Assembly: GCF_004377485.1 (NCBI RefSeq)
Contig: NZ_SNTY01000008.1
Location: forward strand, 1-64,000
Direction of reading: 5' to 3'
Source of the DNA: Alkanindiges illinoisensis
Lineage (GTDB): Bacteria > Pseudomonadota > Gammaproteobacteria > Pseudomonadales > Moraxellaceae
Length of the DNA: 64,000 nt
The notes beneath the pieces were generated by a model. It was not told the origin of the DNA, did not search any database, and saw only the letters and a program-made list of their open reading frames with translations. This document shows positions 1 through 9,757 of the stretch, in pieces. The position numbers were made by a program, and so were the translations under genes. Position 1 is the stretch's first letter. Every line of letters begins with the position of its first letter.

Positions 1-30
1 CGCAAAATAATTCGGTACTATTGAACATCA

Positions 31-90
31 GGACTAGAGTTGTGAGTTTGGTGTGGTAACTCAACTGATGGCTCTAGTCCTCTTATTTTT
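31..90 (+). terminator. candidate terminator of a gene entering from the left
   Basis: Complementary outer arms at 31-39 and 72-80 (GGACTAGAG / CTCTAGTCC), with a further inner pairing of TTGAGTT-type and AACTCAA bases, are followed by a T-rich run at 81-90. The polarity fits the end of a rightward gene lying before the window, facing the leftward gene at 103-825. The loop is long, so this is only a candidate. Confidence 0.4.
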
Positions 91-102
91 CAAGTCAATT
101 GC

Positions 103-825
103 TTATCCGCGATTCGGGTTATTTAATGAAATTTGGCCTAAGAATATTAATTCATTAATAAAAGACTCAGCATCATTAATACTCTGATTTATAGAGCTCT
201 CATCATCACCAAAATTTGAGACTTCAAGTACTGTATGGCCTTCATACTTTGATATTCTTATTAAAGACTGTTGAAGCCAATACTCATCCATTTCATTAAA
301 AGAATTATTTTCTTTTTTATAATTTGTAATTGTCTGGTAGTTTAAATATATCTTTTCTGCAAAAGACAATTTTGTAGTTGAGCATTGCTCATTAAAGTTA
401 CCAATTTTAATATTATCAAATTGATAAATTTTTGCAGCCTTTAGTCCTGATACAATAAAATAATGAAAATTTAGATTTGATCGATATTTTTCTAGTTTTT
501 CGATTAAATCTTGAAAGCTTGTAAAAATATCTATCTCATTATTAGCTAAATAATCTTTAAATAAATTTTTCAATTCTTTATCTAGAGTTTTCAATGATAT
601 TAGCTTTATAAGCTTTTTTATGTTTAGGATGGAAATAAGAAAATCATCCCATTTGATAGCTGTTTCTCTTGAGAAGCCAAAGCTTACATCACCTAGAGCA
701 ACAAAATTTCCGTCGTCTATACCACTCAAAGCTGTTTCAATGTCTAAAGATTGTTTTGCAAAGTATTCAAAACAACTTCGTATTGTTCTTGATTTATCTA
801 GTTTTAATTGGTTGTTGAAATTCAT
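103..825 (-). CDS. unrecognised 240-aa protein, AT-rich gene
   Basis: I do not recognise the family. The protein is rich in Ile, Asn, Lys and Phe, has no signal peptide or clear membrane segment, and looks soluble. Codon use is much more AT-rich than gatB next door, which suggests recent acquisition. An upstream ATG at 837 is in frame, but the GAGG that would serve as ribosome binding site lies between the two ATGs, seven bases before the ATG at 825, so I use 825. The start lies at the edge of a perfect hairpin (825-856) that contains this GAGG. The gene is co-directional with gatB and ends facing a hairpin at 31-80. An accessory or defence role is possible from context and composition only; no motif supports it. 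Confidence 0.55.
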   Translation of the reverse strand: MNFNNQLKLDKSRTIRSCFEYFAKQSLDIETALSGIDDGNFVALGDVSFGFSRETAIKWDDFLISILNIKKLIKLISLKTLDKELKNLFKDYLANNEIDIFTSFQDLIEKLEKYRSNLNFHYFIVSGLKAAKIYQFDNIKIGNFNEQCSTTKLSFAEKIYLNYQTITNYKKENNSFNEMDEYWLQQSLIRISKYEGHTVLEVSNFGDDESSINQSINDAESFINELIFLGQISLNNPNRG

Positions 826-856
826 ATAAAACCTCATATTTCTATGAGGTTTTATA
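825..856 (-). promoter_or_regulatory. 13-bp perfect hairpin covering a ribosome binding site; also possible gatB terminator
   Basis: Arms 825-837 and 844-856 are exactly complementary, with a six-base loop. On the minus strand the stem ends in TTTTAT, so it can act as a terminator after gatB. Its 3' arm contains the GAGG and ends on the ATG of the gene at 103-825, so in a read-through transcript the start would be hidden. Confidence 0.6.
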
Positions 857-886
857 CCACTAAAACAAAAAGTTAAGCAATAAAAC

Positions 887-2386
887 TTAACCCAGCAGTT
901 GCTTCATCAACTGATTGACTTGTGCAGGGTTTGCCTTGCCTTTGGACGCTTTCATTACCTGACCAACCAGACCATTAAAGGCTTTTTCCTTGCCAGATTT
1001 ATATTCAGCCACCATGTTTTCATTGGCAGTGAGTACGTCCTTAATAATGGCCTCAATGGCGCCGGTATCGGTTTCCTGCTTGAGACCCTTGGCTTCAATG
1101 ATCTGGTCGGCAGTTTGTCCAGCGCCGTCCAGCATCTCGGCAAATACTTGCTTGGCAATCTTGCCGCTAATGGTGTTGTCGACAATACGGCCAATCAGAC
1201 CACCCAGTTGTTCAGGACTAATCGGAGAATCGGTAATTTCTTTCTCAGACTTATTTAAACCAGCCAGCAATTCACCCATCACCCAGTTGGCCGATGGCTT
1301 GGCCTGCTTTTCACCACCAGCGGCTTGCACGGTGGCTTCATAAAAATCAGCCAGATCACGCGAACCTGTTAAGACTCGGGCATCATATTCAGGCAGTTGA
1401 TACTGGCTGATAAAACGCTCACGACGGGCAACAGGCAGCTCCGGCAATTCAGCCCGGATTTGCTCAATTTGTGCTTCAGAAATTTCCACGGGCAGCAAGT
1501 CAGGATCAGGGAAGTAACGGTAGTCGTTGGCTTCTTCCTTGCTGCGCATGCTGCGGGTTTCATTCTTGTTGGGATCATACAGGCGCGTGGCCTGAATCAC
1601 ACGGCCACCGCTTTCAATCAGATCAATCTGGCGCTCGACTTCGGCATCAATGGCGCGTTCAATAAAACGGAACGAGTTGATATTTTTCAGCTCGCAACGG
1701 GTGCCGTAGTCATCCCCCGGCTGGCGTACGGATACGTTACAGTCCACCCGAAATGAGCCTTCAGCCATGTTGCCGTCACTAATGCCCAGCCAGCGCACCA
1801 GTGAGTGAATCACGCGCACATAAGCCACGGCTTCCTCACTTGAGCGCATATCCGGTTCGGATACAATTTCAAGCAGCGGGGTGCCAGCACGGTTCAAATC
1901 AATACCAGTCATGCCAGCAAAATCTTCATGCAGTGATTTACCTGCATCTTCTTCCAGATGCGCACGGGTAACGCCAATGCGTTTGGTGCTGCCATCATCT
2001 AATGTGATGTCGACAAAACCCTTGCCTACAATCGGATGATCCATCTGGCTAATCTGATAACCTTTGGGCAGATCAGGATAAAAATAGTTTTTACGGGCAA
2101 ACACTGAGGCGCGGCCAATTTCAGCATCAATACCTAAACCAAAGCGGATGGCCTTATTAACCACCTCTTTGTTCAACACTGGTAATACACCGGGCAGGGC
2201 CAAGTCAATCAGGCTGGCTTGCGTATTGGGTTCGGCACCAAATGTGGTGGAGGCACCGGAAAAAATCTTGCTGTTGGTATTGAGCTGGCAATGGATTTCA
2301 AGGCCAATGACCACTTCCCAGCCATGTACTAATTTGGATTTTGCACTGGACTGATTTTTAGCGGATTGAGTAGTAGTTTGCGTCAT
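887..2386 (-). CDS. gatB: aspartyl/glutamyl-tRNA amidotransferase subunit B
   Basis: GatB is the kinase and tRNA-binding subunit of the GatCAB complex, which converts Glu-tRNA(Gln) and/or Asp-tRNA(Asn) to the amidated form in the cytoplasm. The 499-aa protein shows the family start [14 protein letters not shown] near residue 23, the [12 protein letters not shown] and [10 protein letters not shown] blocks, and the C-terminal YqeY-like helical domain ending in [11 protein letters not shown] short Gln/Ser/Thr-rich N-terminus precedes the conserved part. The start codon overlaps the gatA stop codon (TAATG) and has AGGAG upstream, so the two genes are translationally coupled. The order gatC-gatA-gatB on one strand and mreB divergent is the usual arrangement in Pseudomonas and Acinetobacter relatives. 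Confidence 0.97.
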   Translation of the reverse strand: MTQTTTQSAKNQSSAKSKLVHGWEVVIGLEIHCQLNTNSKIFSGASTTFGAEPNTQASLIDLALPGVLPVLNKEVVNKAIRFGLGIDAEIGRASVFARKNYFYPDLPKGYQISQMDHPIVGKGFVDITLDDGSTKRIGVTRAHLEEDAGKSLHEDFAGMTGIDLNRAGTPLLEIVSEPDMRSSEEAVAYVRVIHSLVRWLGISDGNMAEGSFRVDCNVSVRQPGDDYGTRCELKNINSFRFIERAIDAEVERQIDLIESGGRVIQATRLYDPNKNETRSMRSKEEANDYRYFPDPDLLPVEISEAQIEQIRAELPELPVARRERFISQYQLPEYDARVLTGSRDLADFYEATVQAAGGEKQAKPSANWVMGELLAGLNKSEKEITDSPISPEQLGGLIGRIVDNTISGKIAKQVFAEMLDGAGQTADQIIEAKGLKQETDTGAIEAIIKDVLTANENMVAEYKSGKEKAFNGLVGQVMKASKGKANPAQVNQLMKQLLG

Positions 2387-3936
2387 TATACGTTCTCCTG
2401 TGCACTTGCTGCGCTGTTGAGCTGGGCCGCAATCAGCGGTGAGCGTTGCAGGTGCCAGTCAGTGTGCTGCTGGTATTGATGAACAATAGATAACAGCTTG
2501 CTTTCAGACCAGTACGGGCCAATCAGTTGCAGCCCTACAGGCAGCTTGTTGTCATCAAAGCCGACTGGCGCACTAATGGCCGGTAAGCCAGCAAGATTCA
2601 CGGCAATGGTGTAAATATCACCCAGATACATGCTGACCGGATCGAGGTTTTCACCAATCTGGTAGGCGGTGCTTGGCGCTGTTGGCCCGGCAATCACATC
2701 AACCTGTTCAAAGGCACGTAAAAAGTCCTGCTGAATCAGGCGACGCACTTTTTGTGCCTTCACATAATAGGCATCATAGTAACCAGCAGACAGGGCATAG
2801 GTGCCAATTAAAATCCGGCGCTGTACTTCATCACCAAAACCTTCAGCGCGCGAACGGCTATACAGGTCGGTCAGGTCAGTGGGGTTTTCACAGCGATAGC
2901 CATAACGCACGCCATCATAACGCGACAGGTTACTGGATGCTTCTGCCGGAGCCAGCAGGTAATAGGCAGGAATGGCCGCATCGGTGGTGTCAAGGTCAAT
3001 ATCCACCAGTATGGCACCGAGCTGTTGCAGTTGTTGCAGCGCTGCATCAATACGGCTTTGCACTTCACTGTTTAAACCATTGTGGCCAAAATACTGGCGT
3101 GGCAGGCCAATACGCAGGCCTTTTAACGGCTGGTTTAACTCGGCAACCTGATTTAGCTCAGCAACATAGTCATCAACCGGACGGTCAACACTGGTCGAGT
3201 CCTTGGCATCATGACCTGACATGACTTGCAGCAGATAAGCACAGTCTTCGGCAGAACGTGCCATGGGGCCAGCCTGATCAAAACTGGAGGCATAGGCAAT
3301 CATGCCAAAACGTGAAACTCGGCCATAGGTTGGCTTGATGCCGGTTAAGCCACAAAACGAGGCAGGCTGGCGAATAGAGCCGCCAGTATCGGTGCCTGTA
3401 GCAAAAGGTGCCAGGTCAGCAGCCACCGCCGCCGCCGAACCGCCTGATGAACCGCCCGGAATCCGGTTGGTATCCCACGGGTTTTTGCTGGCGCCAAAAT
3501 AGGATTTTTCATTGGTTGAGCCCATCGCAAACTCATCCATGTTGACCTTGCCCAGTGTCACCAGTCCGGCATTCAGGCATTTTTCCACCACGGTGGCATT
3601 GTAGGGCGCAATAAACGGATTTTTCGGGTCGCCCAGCATTCTGGAGCCTGCTGTGGTTTTGACCCCTTGTGTACAAAAAATGTCCTTATGCGCCAGCGGA
3701 ATACCTGTCAGGATGCCTGCCTTGCCATCGGTACGTGCCTGATCAGCGGCTTGCGCTTGTGCCAATGCCAGTTCGCTGGTCACGGTGACATAGCTGTTGA
3801 GCTGTGGATCAATGGCAGCAATACGCTGTAAATAATGCTGGGTTAGTTCAACAGATGAAAACTTTTTGGCAGCAAGGCCTTCACCAAGCTGGCGTACACT
3901 GAGCTGATGCAGTTCAGACGAAGAATGATCGGTCAT
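2386..3936 (-). CDS. gatA: aspartyl/glutamyl-tRNA amidotransferase subunit A
   Basis: GatA is the amidase subunit that hydrolyses glutamine and passes ammonia to GatB. The 516-aa sequence carries the amidase signature: the catalytic Lys in AHKDIF (K84), the Ser-Ser-Gly-Gly loop [13 protein letters not shown] (S163) and the nucleophile in [12 protein letters not shown] (S187). The 24-residue spacing between the two serines matches known GatA proteins. The C-terminus has a short Ala/Ser/Gln extension. The gene ends by overlapping the gatB start; gatC lies about 96 bases upstream. No strong Shine-Dalgarno sequence precedes the ATG at 3936. A long open frame on the other strand (2673-3224) is a shadow of this gene. 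Confidence 0.97.
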   Translation of the reverse strand: MTDHSSSELHQLSVRQLGEGLAAKKFSSVELTQHYLQRIAAIDPQLNSYVTVTSELALAQAQAADQARTDGKAGILTGIPLAHKDIFCTQGVKTTAGSRMLGDPKNPFIAPYNATVVEKCLNAGLVTLGKVNMDEFAMGSTNEKSYFGASKNPWDTNRIPGGSSGGSAAAVAADLAPFATGTDTGGSIRQPASFCGLTGIKPTYGRVSRFGMIAYASSFDQAGPMARSAEDCAYLLQVMSGHDAKDSTSVDRPVDDYVAELNQVAELNQPLKGLRIGLPRQYFGHNGLNSEVQSRIDAALQQLQQLGAILVDIDLDTTDAAIPAYYLLAPAEASSNLSRYDGVRYGYRCENPTDLTDLYSRSRAEGFGDEVQRRILIGTYALSAGYYDAYYVKAQKVRRLIQQDFLRAFEQVDVIAGPTAPSTAYQIGENLDPVSMYLGDIYTIAVNLAGLPAISAPVGFDDNKLPVGLQLIGPYWSESKLLSIVHQYQQHTDWHLQRSPLIAAQLNSAASAQENV

Positions 3937-4032
3937 AATGATTCAGATATATTTTGTTAAAGAAAAAATAAGAAATCCATTGCAGCAAAAAGCCTGATTT
4001 TTGGCCTTATTCAATAATTACTCAGCCCGTGG

Positions 4033-4347
4033 TTACTCAATAACGCGCGGCACCAGATACAGGCCATCCTGGGTGGCCGGGGCTACGGCCTGATAATCAT
4101 CACGGCGATTTGGCTCGGCCACGATGTCGTCACGCAATGGCTGTGGATGATCAAACGGGCTTTTAAGCGGCTCAACATCCGTGGTATCAATGGCCTGCAA
4201 TGCCTGCATCAGGGACAGGATTTTATTGAGGCTCTCTGCATAGGCAGTTGCCTTGCTGTCATCAATAGCCAGACGGCTTAATATGGCAATTTTTTCAACG
4301 TCATGTACGGTTAATGTGTTGTCGGTTTGGCTTGTGTTTGCTGACAT
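4033..4347 (-). CDS. gatC: aspartyl/glutamyl-tRNA amidotransferase subunit C
   Basis: GatC is the small subunit that wraps around and stabilises GatA/GatB. The 104-aa protein has the normal length and the family features: the N-terminal helix VEKIAILSRLAI, the middle stretch with DTTDVEPLKSPFD, and the C-terminal YLVPRVIE. It is the first gene of the gatCAB transcript. AGGTG lies eight bases before the ATG. The divergent neighbour is mreB, so the 156 bases between them must hold promoters for both. Confidence 0.95.
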   Translation of the reverse strand: MSANTSQTDNTLTVHDVEKIAILSRLAIDDSKATAYAESLNKILSLMQALQAIDTTDVEPLKSPFDHPQPLRDDIVAEPNRRDDYQAVAPATQDGLYLVPRVIE

Positions 4348-5544
<1,197 letters not shown>

Positions 5545-5631
5545 GGATTTTTAGTACTCCATTTCTTGGCCAAATAGAATCCTTTGCCAAGCTAAAGGTT
5601 ACTATTTAAAAAAGGCTATTATCCTTCGATC

Positions 5632-5704
5632 GTTTCTGATCTTGTCGAACTACAAGATCAGAAACCTGAACAAAGCTGCGGTTGGTGAGCTTGCCGAACC
5701 ACAG
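5632..5704. repeat. REP-like double hairpin between mreB and mreC
   Basis: Two dyads stand side by side. The first has 13-bp perfect arms (5632-5644 and 5653-5665) with an eight-base loop. The second pairs CTGCGGTT (5676-5683) with AACCACAG (5697-5704). The loops contain the TTGTCGAAC / GAGCTTGCCGAACC type of sequence also seen in the 98-bp elements near gcd, which suggests a related family of repetitive extragenic palindromes. No T-run follows, so it is more likely an mRNA-stabilising or attenuating element than a simple terminator. Confidence 0.6.
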
Positions 5705-5734
5705 TAATCATTTTTTAAATCTAAAGGCGGTTCG

Positions 5735-6592
5735 GTGCAGTCCAATATTTTCAGCCGTCAGCCGCCAGCGATTCGTTCTTTTACGCTGGCACTGATTGCC
5801 TGTTTTGTCCTGATATTCATTAACTGGCGCTATGAAGATTACGTAACGCCAGTGCGCAGTCTGGTGCACCGTGCATTTAACCCGATTTATGCACTGGCCA
5901 GCTATCCGGTATTATCAGGTGACTGGTTTCGCCAGCAAAGCAAGTCAGAAGATCAGCTACGGCGTGAAAATACCGCCATGCGTGCTGAACTGCTACAAAA
6001 CCGTGTTCGCCTGCAAAAGCTGTCCGAACTGTCTGCTGAAAATACCCGCCTGCGTGGCTTGCTGAACACCCCGCTGATTATTGATGGCCGCATGCTGATT
6101 AGTGAGGTCATTGGCACTGACACTGATCCGTTGCGCCAGATTCTGATTATCAACAAGGGCCGCCTTGAGCAGGTTAAAACCGGCCAGACCATTCTGGATG
6201 ATAAGGGCATTATGGGGCAGGTGATTGATGTTTATCCGCACAGTGCCCGGGTAATGCTGCTGTCAGACAAGGAACATGCCATTTCGGTGCGGATTGAGCG
6301 CACTGGCATGCGCGGCATTGTGGCAGGTACTGGCGATAGTGGCCGACTCGCCATGCAATATGTACCGAATACTGCAGATATCAAGGTTGGTGACCGGTTA
6401 ATCAGCTCAGGTTTGGGGGAGCAGTTTCCGGCGGGCTATCCGGTGGGTAAGGTTACTGCCATTGCCCGGCATGGTGCAGGCGAATTTGCCAGTATTGATG
6501 TCAAGCCACTGGCACAACTGGAAGGTGGCCATCATGTGGTGGTGCTGTTTTCCGAGCCTTTAGCCCTGGAGCAACCCTATGCCACTTCTTGA
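5735..6592 (+). CDS. mreC: rod shape-determining protein MreC
   Basis: MreC is the periplasmic scaffold of the elongasome, anchored by one N-terminal membrane helix. The 285-aa protein has a membrane segment at about residues 14-31 (FTLALIACFVLIFINW), a coiled-coil around 65-100 (SEDQLRRENTAMRAELLQ...LRGLL), and the double beta-barrel domain with RGIVAGTGDSGRLAMQYVP and GDRLISSGLGEQFPAGYPVG. The start is GTG at 5735 with AAGGCGG just upstream. The last four codons overlap the start of mreD, so the two are coupled. Confidence 0.95.
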   Translation: MQSNIFSRQPPAIRSFTLALIACFVLIFINWRYEDYVTPVRSLVHRAFNPIYALASYPVLSGDWFRQQSKSEDQLRRENTAMRAELLQNRVRLQKLSELSAENTRLRGLLNTPLIIDGRMLISEVIGTDTDPLRQILIINKGRLEQVKTGQTILDDKGIMGQVIDVYPHSARVMLLSDKEHAISVRIERTGMRGIVAGTGDSGRLAMQYVPNTADIKVGDRLISSGLGEQFPAGYPVGKVTAIARHGAGEFASIDVKPLAQLEGGHHVVVLFSEPLALEQPYATS

Positions 6593-7100
6593 GTTTGGCC
6601 GCCGCTTAAGTGGTCGTACGCTGGGTGGCGGCAACCAGTCGCCTGATCCACTCATCGCCATTATTAGCAGTATTGTGGTAGCTTCAGTGCTAATGGTTTA
6701 TCCCTTGCCGTATGATGTCGCTTCCTGGCGTCCGCTGTTTTTCCTGCTGATTATGCTGTTCTGGGTGCTGTGCCAGCCGGCCTGGTGCGGGATCTGGTTT
6801 GCCTTTAGCCTGGGCGTGGCCACTGATTTCATGATGGATGCGATACTGGGCCAGTATGCGCTTAGCTTTGTCATTATTGCGTTTTTGGCACGCTATTTTA
6901 CTCATAACCAGCGCATTTTAACCTTCGGCAACCTGTGGATTATTGCTGCCGTTGCCGTGTTTCTGCATTTGCTGATTCAGCTGTTTTTTCAGAAAATGGC
7001 CAATATCCAGTTTCCAATTATCAAGCACTGGCGGCCCTTATGGAGCAGCATTGCCTTGTGGCCACTAATTTATCTCATATTGCGGCGCTGGAGAGCCTAG
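6579..7100 (+). CDS. mreD: rod shape-determining protein MreD
   Basis: MreD is an inner-membrane partner of MreC in the elongation complex. The 173-aa protein is very hydrophobic, with about five membrane segments (for example around residues 26-43 and 50-65), and carries the family pattern of a polar N-terminus followed by PDPLIAII and an acidic LGVATDFMMDAILGQYAL block. It overlaps mreC by 14 bases. The length is within the usual range. Confidence 0.9.
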   Translation: MPLLEFGRRLSGRTLGGGNQSPDPLIAIISSIVVASVLMVYPLPYDVASWRPLFFLLIMLFWVLCQPAWCGIWFAFSLGVATDFMMDAILGQYALSFVIIAFLARYFTHNQRILTFGNLWIIAAVAVFLHLLIQLFFQKMANIQFPIIKHWRPLWSSIALWPLIYLILRRWRA

Positions 7101-7194
7101 TGGTTCGATATCCAAATCATGGCGAGCTGGATATAGCTCGGCTGCTGGCGTAAGACACTATGTGCCATAGTCAAAAACTTTTTAGGAACTCGCA

Positions 7195-7761
7195 ATGATT
7201 GTTCTGGCTTCAGGATCACCACGACGTAAAGAACTGTTAGAGCAGGTTGGTATGGAATTCACAGTGCAGGTATTTGAAATTGATGAAAGTCCGCACCTGC
7301 ATGAAGCACCTGCCGATTATGTGGTGCGCCTTGCCATTCAAAAAGCACAGGCCGCTATTCCTCATCTGCCAGCCGATACCATTGTGATTGCTGCTGATAC
7401 CACCGTCACCATTGATGGAAAAATTCTGGGCAAACCGCAAAATCAGGCGGATGCCTTTGCCATGTGGCAGCGGTTGTCTGGCCGTGACCATTTTGTGATG
7501 ACTGGCGTGGCTGTTGCCCAAAACCAGACTGTATTACATCGCCGGGTAACCACCGAAGTGCATTTTGCGCGGTTAAGTCTGGCGGACATGCAGGCATACT
7601 GGCAAACCGGAGAGCCGATTGGGAAAGCAGGAGGCTATGCCATTCAGGGACTGGGCGCTGCGTTCATTCCAAAAATCCATGGCAGCTATAGCAATGTGGT
7701 AGGATTACCTTTATTTGAAACACTCGATTTACTGAAAGAAATTCAATCTATAAACCATTAA
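7195..7761 (+). CDS. maf: Maf-family nucleoside triphosphate pyrophosphatase (YhdE type)
   Basis: Maf proteins hydrolyse non-canonical or dTTP/UTP nucleotides to monophosphates and can affect septum formation. The 188-aa protein starts with the signature LASGSPRRKELLEQ (residues 3-16) and has the AADTTV acidic motif near 67-72, LGKPQNQADA, and the C-terminal YAIQGLGAAFI block that is typical of the dTTP/UTP-specific YhdE branch. AGGAA lies eight bases before the ATG. It is followed within 20 bases by rng, the common maf-rng arrangement. Confidence 0.93.
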   Translation: MIVLASGSPRRKELLEQVGMEFTVQVFEIDESPHLHEAPADYVVRLAIQKAQAAIPHLPADTIVIAADTTVTIDGKILGKPQNQADAFAMWQRLSGRDHFVMTGVAVAQNQTVLHRRVTTEVHFARLSLADMQAYWQTGEPIGKAGGYAIQGLGAAFIPKIHGSYSNVVGLPLFETLDLLKEIQSINH

Positions 7762-7781
7762 ACCTGTTTGCTGGAAATTTC

Positions 7782-9236
7782 ATGTCTGAAGAGCTCTTGA
7801 TAAATATAACGCCAATGGAGTGCCGTGTTGCGTTAATTGAAAATGGCGTGGTGCAAGAGCTGTTTGTTGAGCGGACTGCGCGGCGTGGTCTGGTTGGTAA
7901 TATCTATAACGGTAAGGTCGTGCGGGTTCTGCCGGGTATGCAGGCGGCCTTTGTGGAAATTGGCCTGTCGCGCACCGCATTTTTACATATTAATGACATG
8001 GTCTGGCCACGTCACCAACCCATTCCTAACGTGATGGAAATCCTGCATGCAGGCCAGCAAATTACCGTTCAGGTGATGAAAGACATGCTGGGCAGCAAAG
8101 GTGCGCGCCTGTCAACCGATCTGTCCATTCCATCCCGTTATCTGGTGCTCATGCCGTATGGTCATCATACCGGAATCAGCCAGCGCATCGAACAGGAAGA
8201 AGAACGCGAGCGTTTAAAGGCTTTAATCGAAGAAATCCAGCCGCAACACAAGCTGCCAGGCAGTGTGATTGTGCGCACCGCAGCCGAAGGCGTGGCACGC
8301 GAGGATATTGAACAGGACATGCGCTATCTGGCGCGACTGTGGGAATATATCCAGAAACGCCAAAAGCAGATTGCAGCACCCGGCCTGATTTTTGAAGAAC
8401 TGCCACTGCCACAACGCATCATCCGTGATCTGGCTAACGGACAAACCGCCAAGATTTATGTGGATTCGCGCGAAGTACATGCCAAGCTGACCGAATTTGT
8501 CGATGAGTTTGTGCCCGGCTTGCAGGACCGTTTGCATCATTATCCCGGTGAGCGTCCGCTGTTTGATTTGTACAATGTTGAAGATGACCTGCAAAAGGCA
8601 CTGCAAACCCGTGTGGCGCTGAAGTCTGGCGGTTATCTGATGATTGACCAGACCGAAGCCATGACCACTATTGATGTGAATACCGGCTCATTTGTGGGTG
8701 GCCGCTCGCTGGAAGATACGGTATTTAAAACCAATCTGGAAGCCACGCATGCCATTACCCGCCAGTTACGCCTGCGCAATCTGGGTGGCATTATCATTAT
8801 TGATTTCATTGACATGCAGGAACTGGCACACCGTGAAGAGGTGATGAAGTCACTGGAAAAAATGCTGGAACGCGATCACGCCAAAACCAAGATTACGCAA
8901 GTGTCCGAGCTGGGACTAGTGGAAATGACCCGCAAGCGTACCCGTGAGTCGCTGGAACATTTACTGTGCGAATCCTGTCCGACCTGTCAGGGCCGCGGCT
9001 ACGTGAAAACCGCTGAAACCGTCTGCTATGAAATCTTCCGCGAGGTACTGCGGCTGGCCCGGGCTTATCAGGCGCCCAATGGTTATACCGTGGTGGCCAG
9101 TCCTGCGATTATTGACCGGTTACTGTCAACTGAAGCCACTGCCGTTGCTGATCTGGAACATTTTATTGATCGTGTAATCAAGTTTCAGGTGGAAAACCTG
9201 TATACGCAAGAACAATACGACATTGTATTAAGTTAA
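7782..9236 (+). CDS. rng: ribonuclease G
   Basis: RNase G is an endoribonuclease related to RNase E that matures the 5' end of 16S rRNA and degrades some mRNAs. The 484-aa sequence has the S1 RNA-binding domain near the N-terminus (GNIYNGKVVRVLPGMQAAFV), the catalytic metal-binding region with TTIDVNTGSFVGGRS and IIIIDFIDMQ, and the zinc-link CESCPTCQGRGY near residue 404. It lacks the long C-terminal scaffold tail of RNase E, which fits RNase G. It ends the mreBCD-maf-rng run and is followed by a strong terminator at 9302-9330. Confidence 0.96.
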   Translation: MSEELLINITPMECRVALIENGVVQELFVERTARRGLVGNIYNGKVVRVLPGMQAAFVEIGLSRTAFLHINDMVWPRHQPIPNVMEILHAGQQITVQVMKDMLGSKGARLSTDLSIPSRYLVLMPYGHHTGISQRIEQEEERERLKALIEEIQPQHKLPGSVIVRTAAEGVAREDIEQDMRYLARLWEYIQKRQKQIAAPGLIFEELPLPQRIIRDLANGQTAKIYVDSREVHAKLTEFVDEFVPGLQDRLHHYPGERPLFDLYNVEDDLQKALQTRVALKSGGYLMIDQTEAMTTIDVNTGSFVGGRSLEDTVFKTNLEATHAITRQLRLRNLGGIIIIDFIDMQELAHREEVMKSLEKMLERDHAKTKITQVSELGLVEMTRKRTRESLEHLLCESCPTCQGRGYVKTAETVCYEIFREVLRLARAYQAPNGYTVVASPAIIDRLLSTEATAVADLEHFIDRVIKFQVENLYTQEQYDIVLS

Positions 9237-9301
9237 GGGTTATCTGGCGGAATAGTTAAAATCTAATCATCTTATCCGGCTTGAAAAGTGCCAGATGCAA
9301 C

Positions 9302-9330
9302 AAGGATTTTGCGCATCAAAATCCTTTTTT
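9302..9330 (+). terminator. rho-independent terminator after rng
   Basis: Arms AAGGATTTTG and CAAAATCCTT enclose a CGCAT loop and end in a run of T at 9325-9330. Confidence 0.8.
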
Positions 9331-9451
9331 ACCGCAAAATGATATAAGTCCTTACACATTGGGTTGTATTTTATTTAACGCCATCACACTTTGAGTTTTA
9401 TACTAATCCTAGAGCCAATGACACGGGCATGTCTGGTAGCGAGGTGTAAGT

Positions 9452-9637
9452 ATGAATGCTAAAAGCAAAGTGTTTGAAACGTTAAGCACCGCAAAACTTA
9501 CCGCTGGTGATGCAGCAGGTTATGTCATTAATGAGCAGGGCGAAATGTGCAAAATTACAGACGCCATGATTAAGCTGGCCTGCCATGAACTAAAGGCACG
9601 CTGTCATCTGCCAGCAAAAATAAATCCTGATAAATAG
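9452..9637 (+). CDS. small conserved protein, PA1571-like
   Basis: This 61-aa protein contains the pattern GYVINEQGEMCKITDAMIK followed by LACHEL. It resembles my memory of the PA1571 family of small Pseudomonas proteins (G-x-x-I-D-x-x-G...I-T-x-x-M-I-x-x-A-C-x-x-L). No function is established for that family. There is no signal peptide or membrane segment. GAGG lies about nine bases before the ATG, and a strong terminator follows at 9675-9716, so it is a single-gene unit between rng and the wax ester synthase. Confidence 0.7.
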   Translation: MNAKSKVFETLSTAKLTAGDAAGYVINEQGEMCKITDAMIKLACHELKARCHLPAKINPDK

Positions 9638-9674
9638 CTCAAGGGTTTAATTTAAATTAAATAAAGAATGTATT

Positions 9675-9716
9675 AAAAAAGGTGACATTGATATTTAATC
9701 AAGTCACCTTTTTTTG
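9675..9716. terminator. bidirectional terminator
   Basis: A-run, GGTGAC...GTCACC stem extended by TTGAT/ATCAA, and T-run at 9709-9715. It can serve both the small gene on the left and the leftward wax ester synthase gene on the right. Confidence 0.85.
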
Positions 9717-9757
9717 TGGCTCTTTTAAGACCATCCTTAAGATGGCCAGAACGATAT

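Noticed and set aside
2673-3224. 183-codon open frame on the plus strand inside gatA
   Set aside because: Its codons are the shadow of gatA, whose full amidase motifs are on the other strand; no ribosome binding site or domain is seen.
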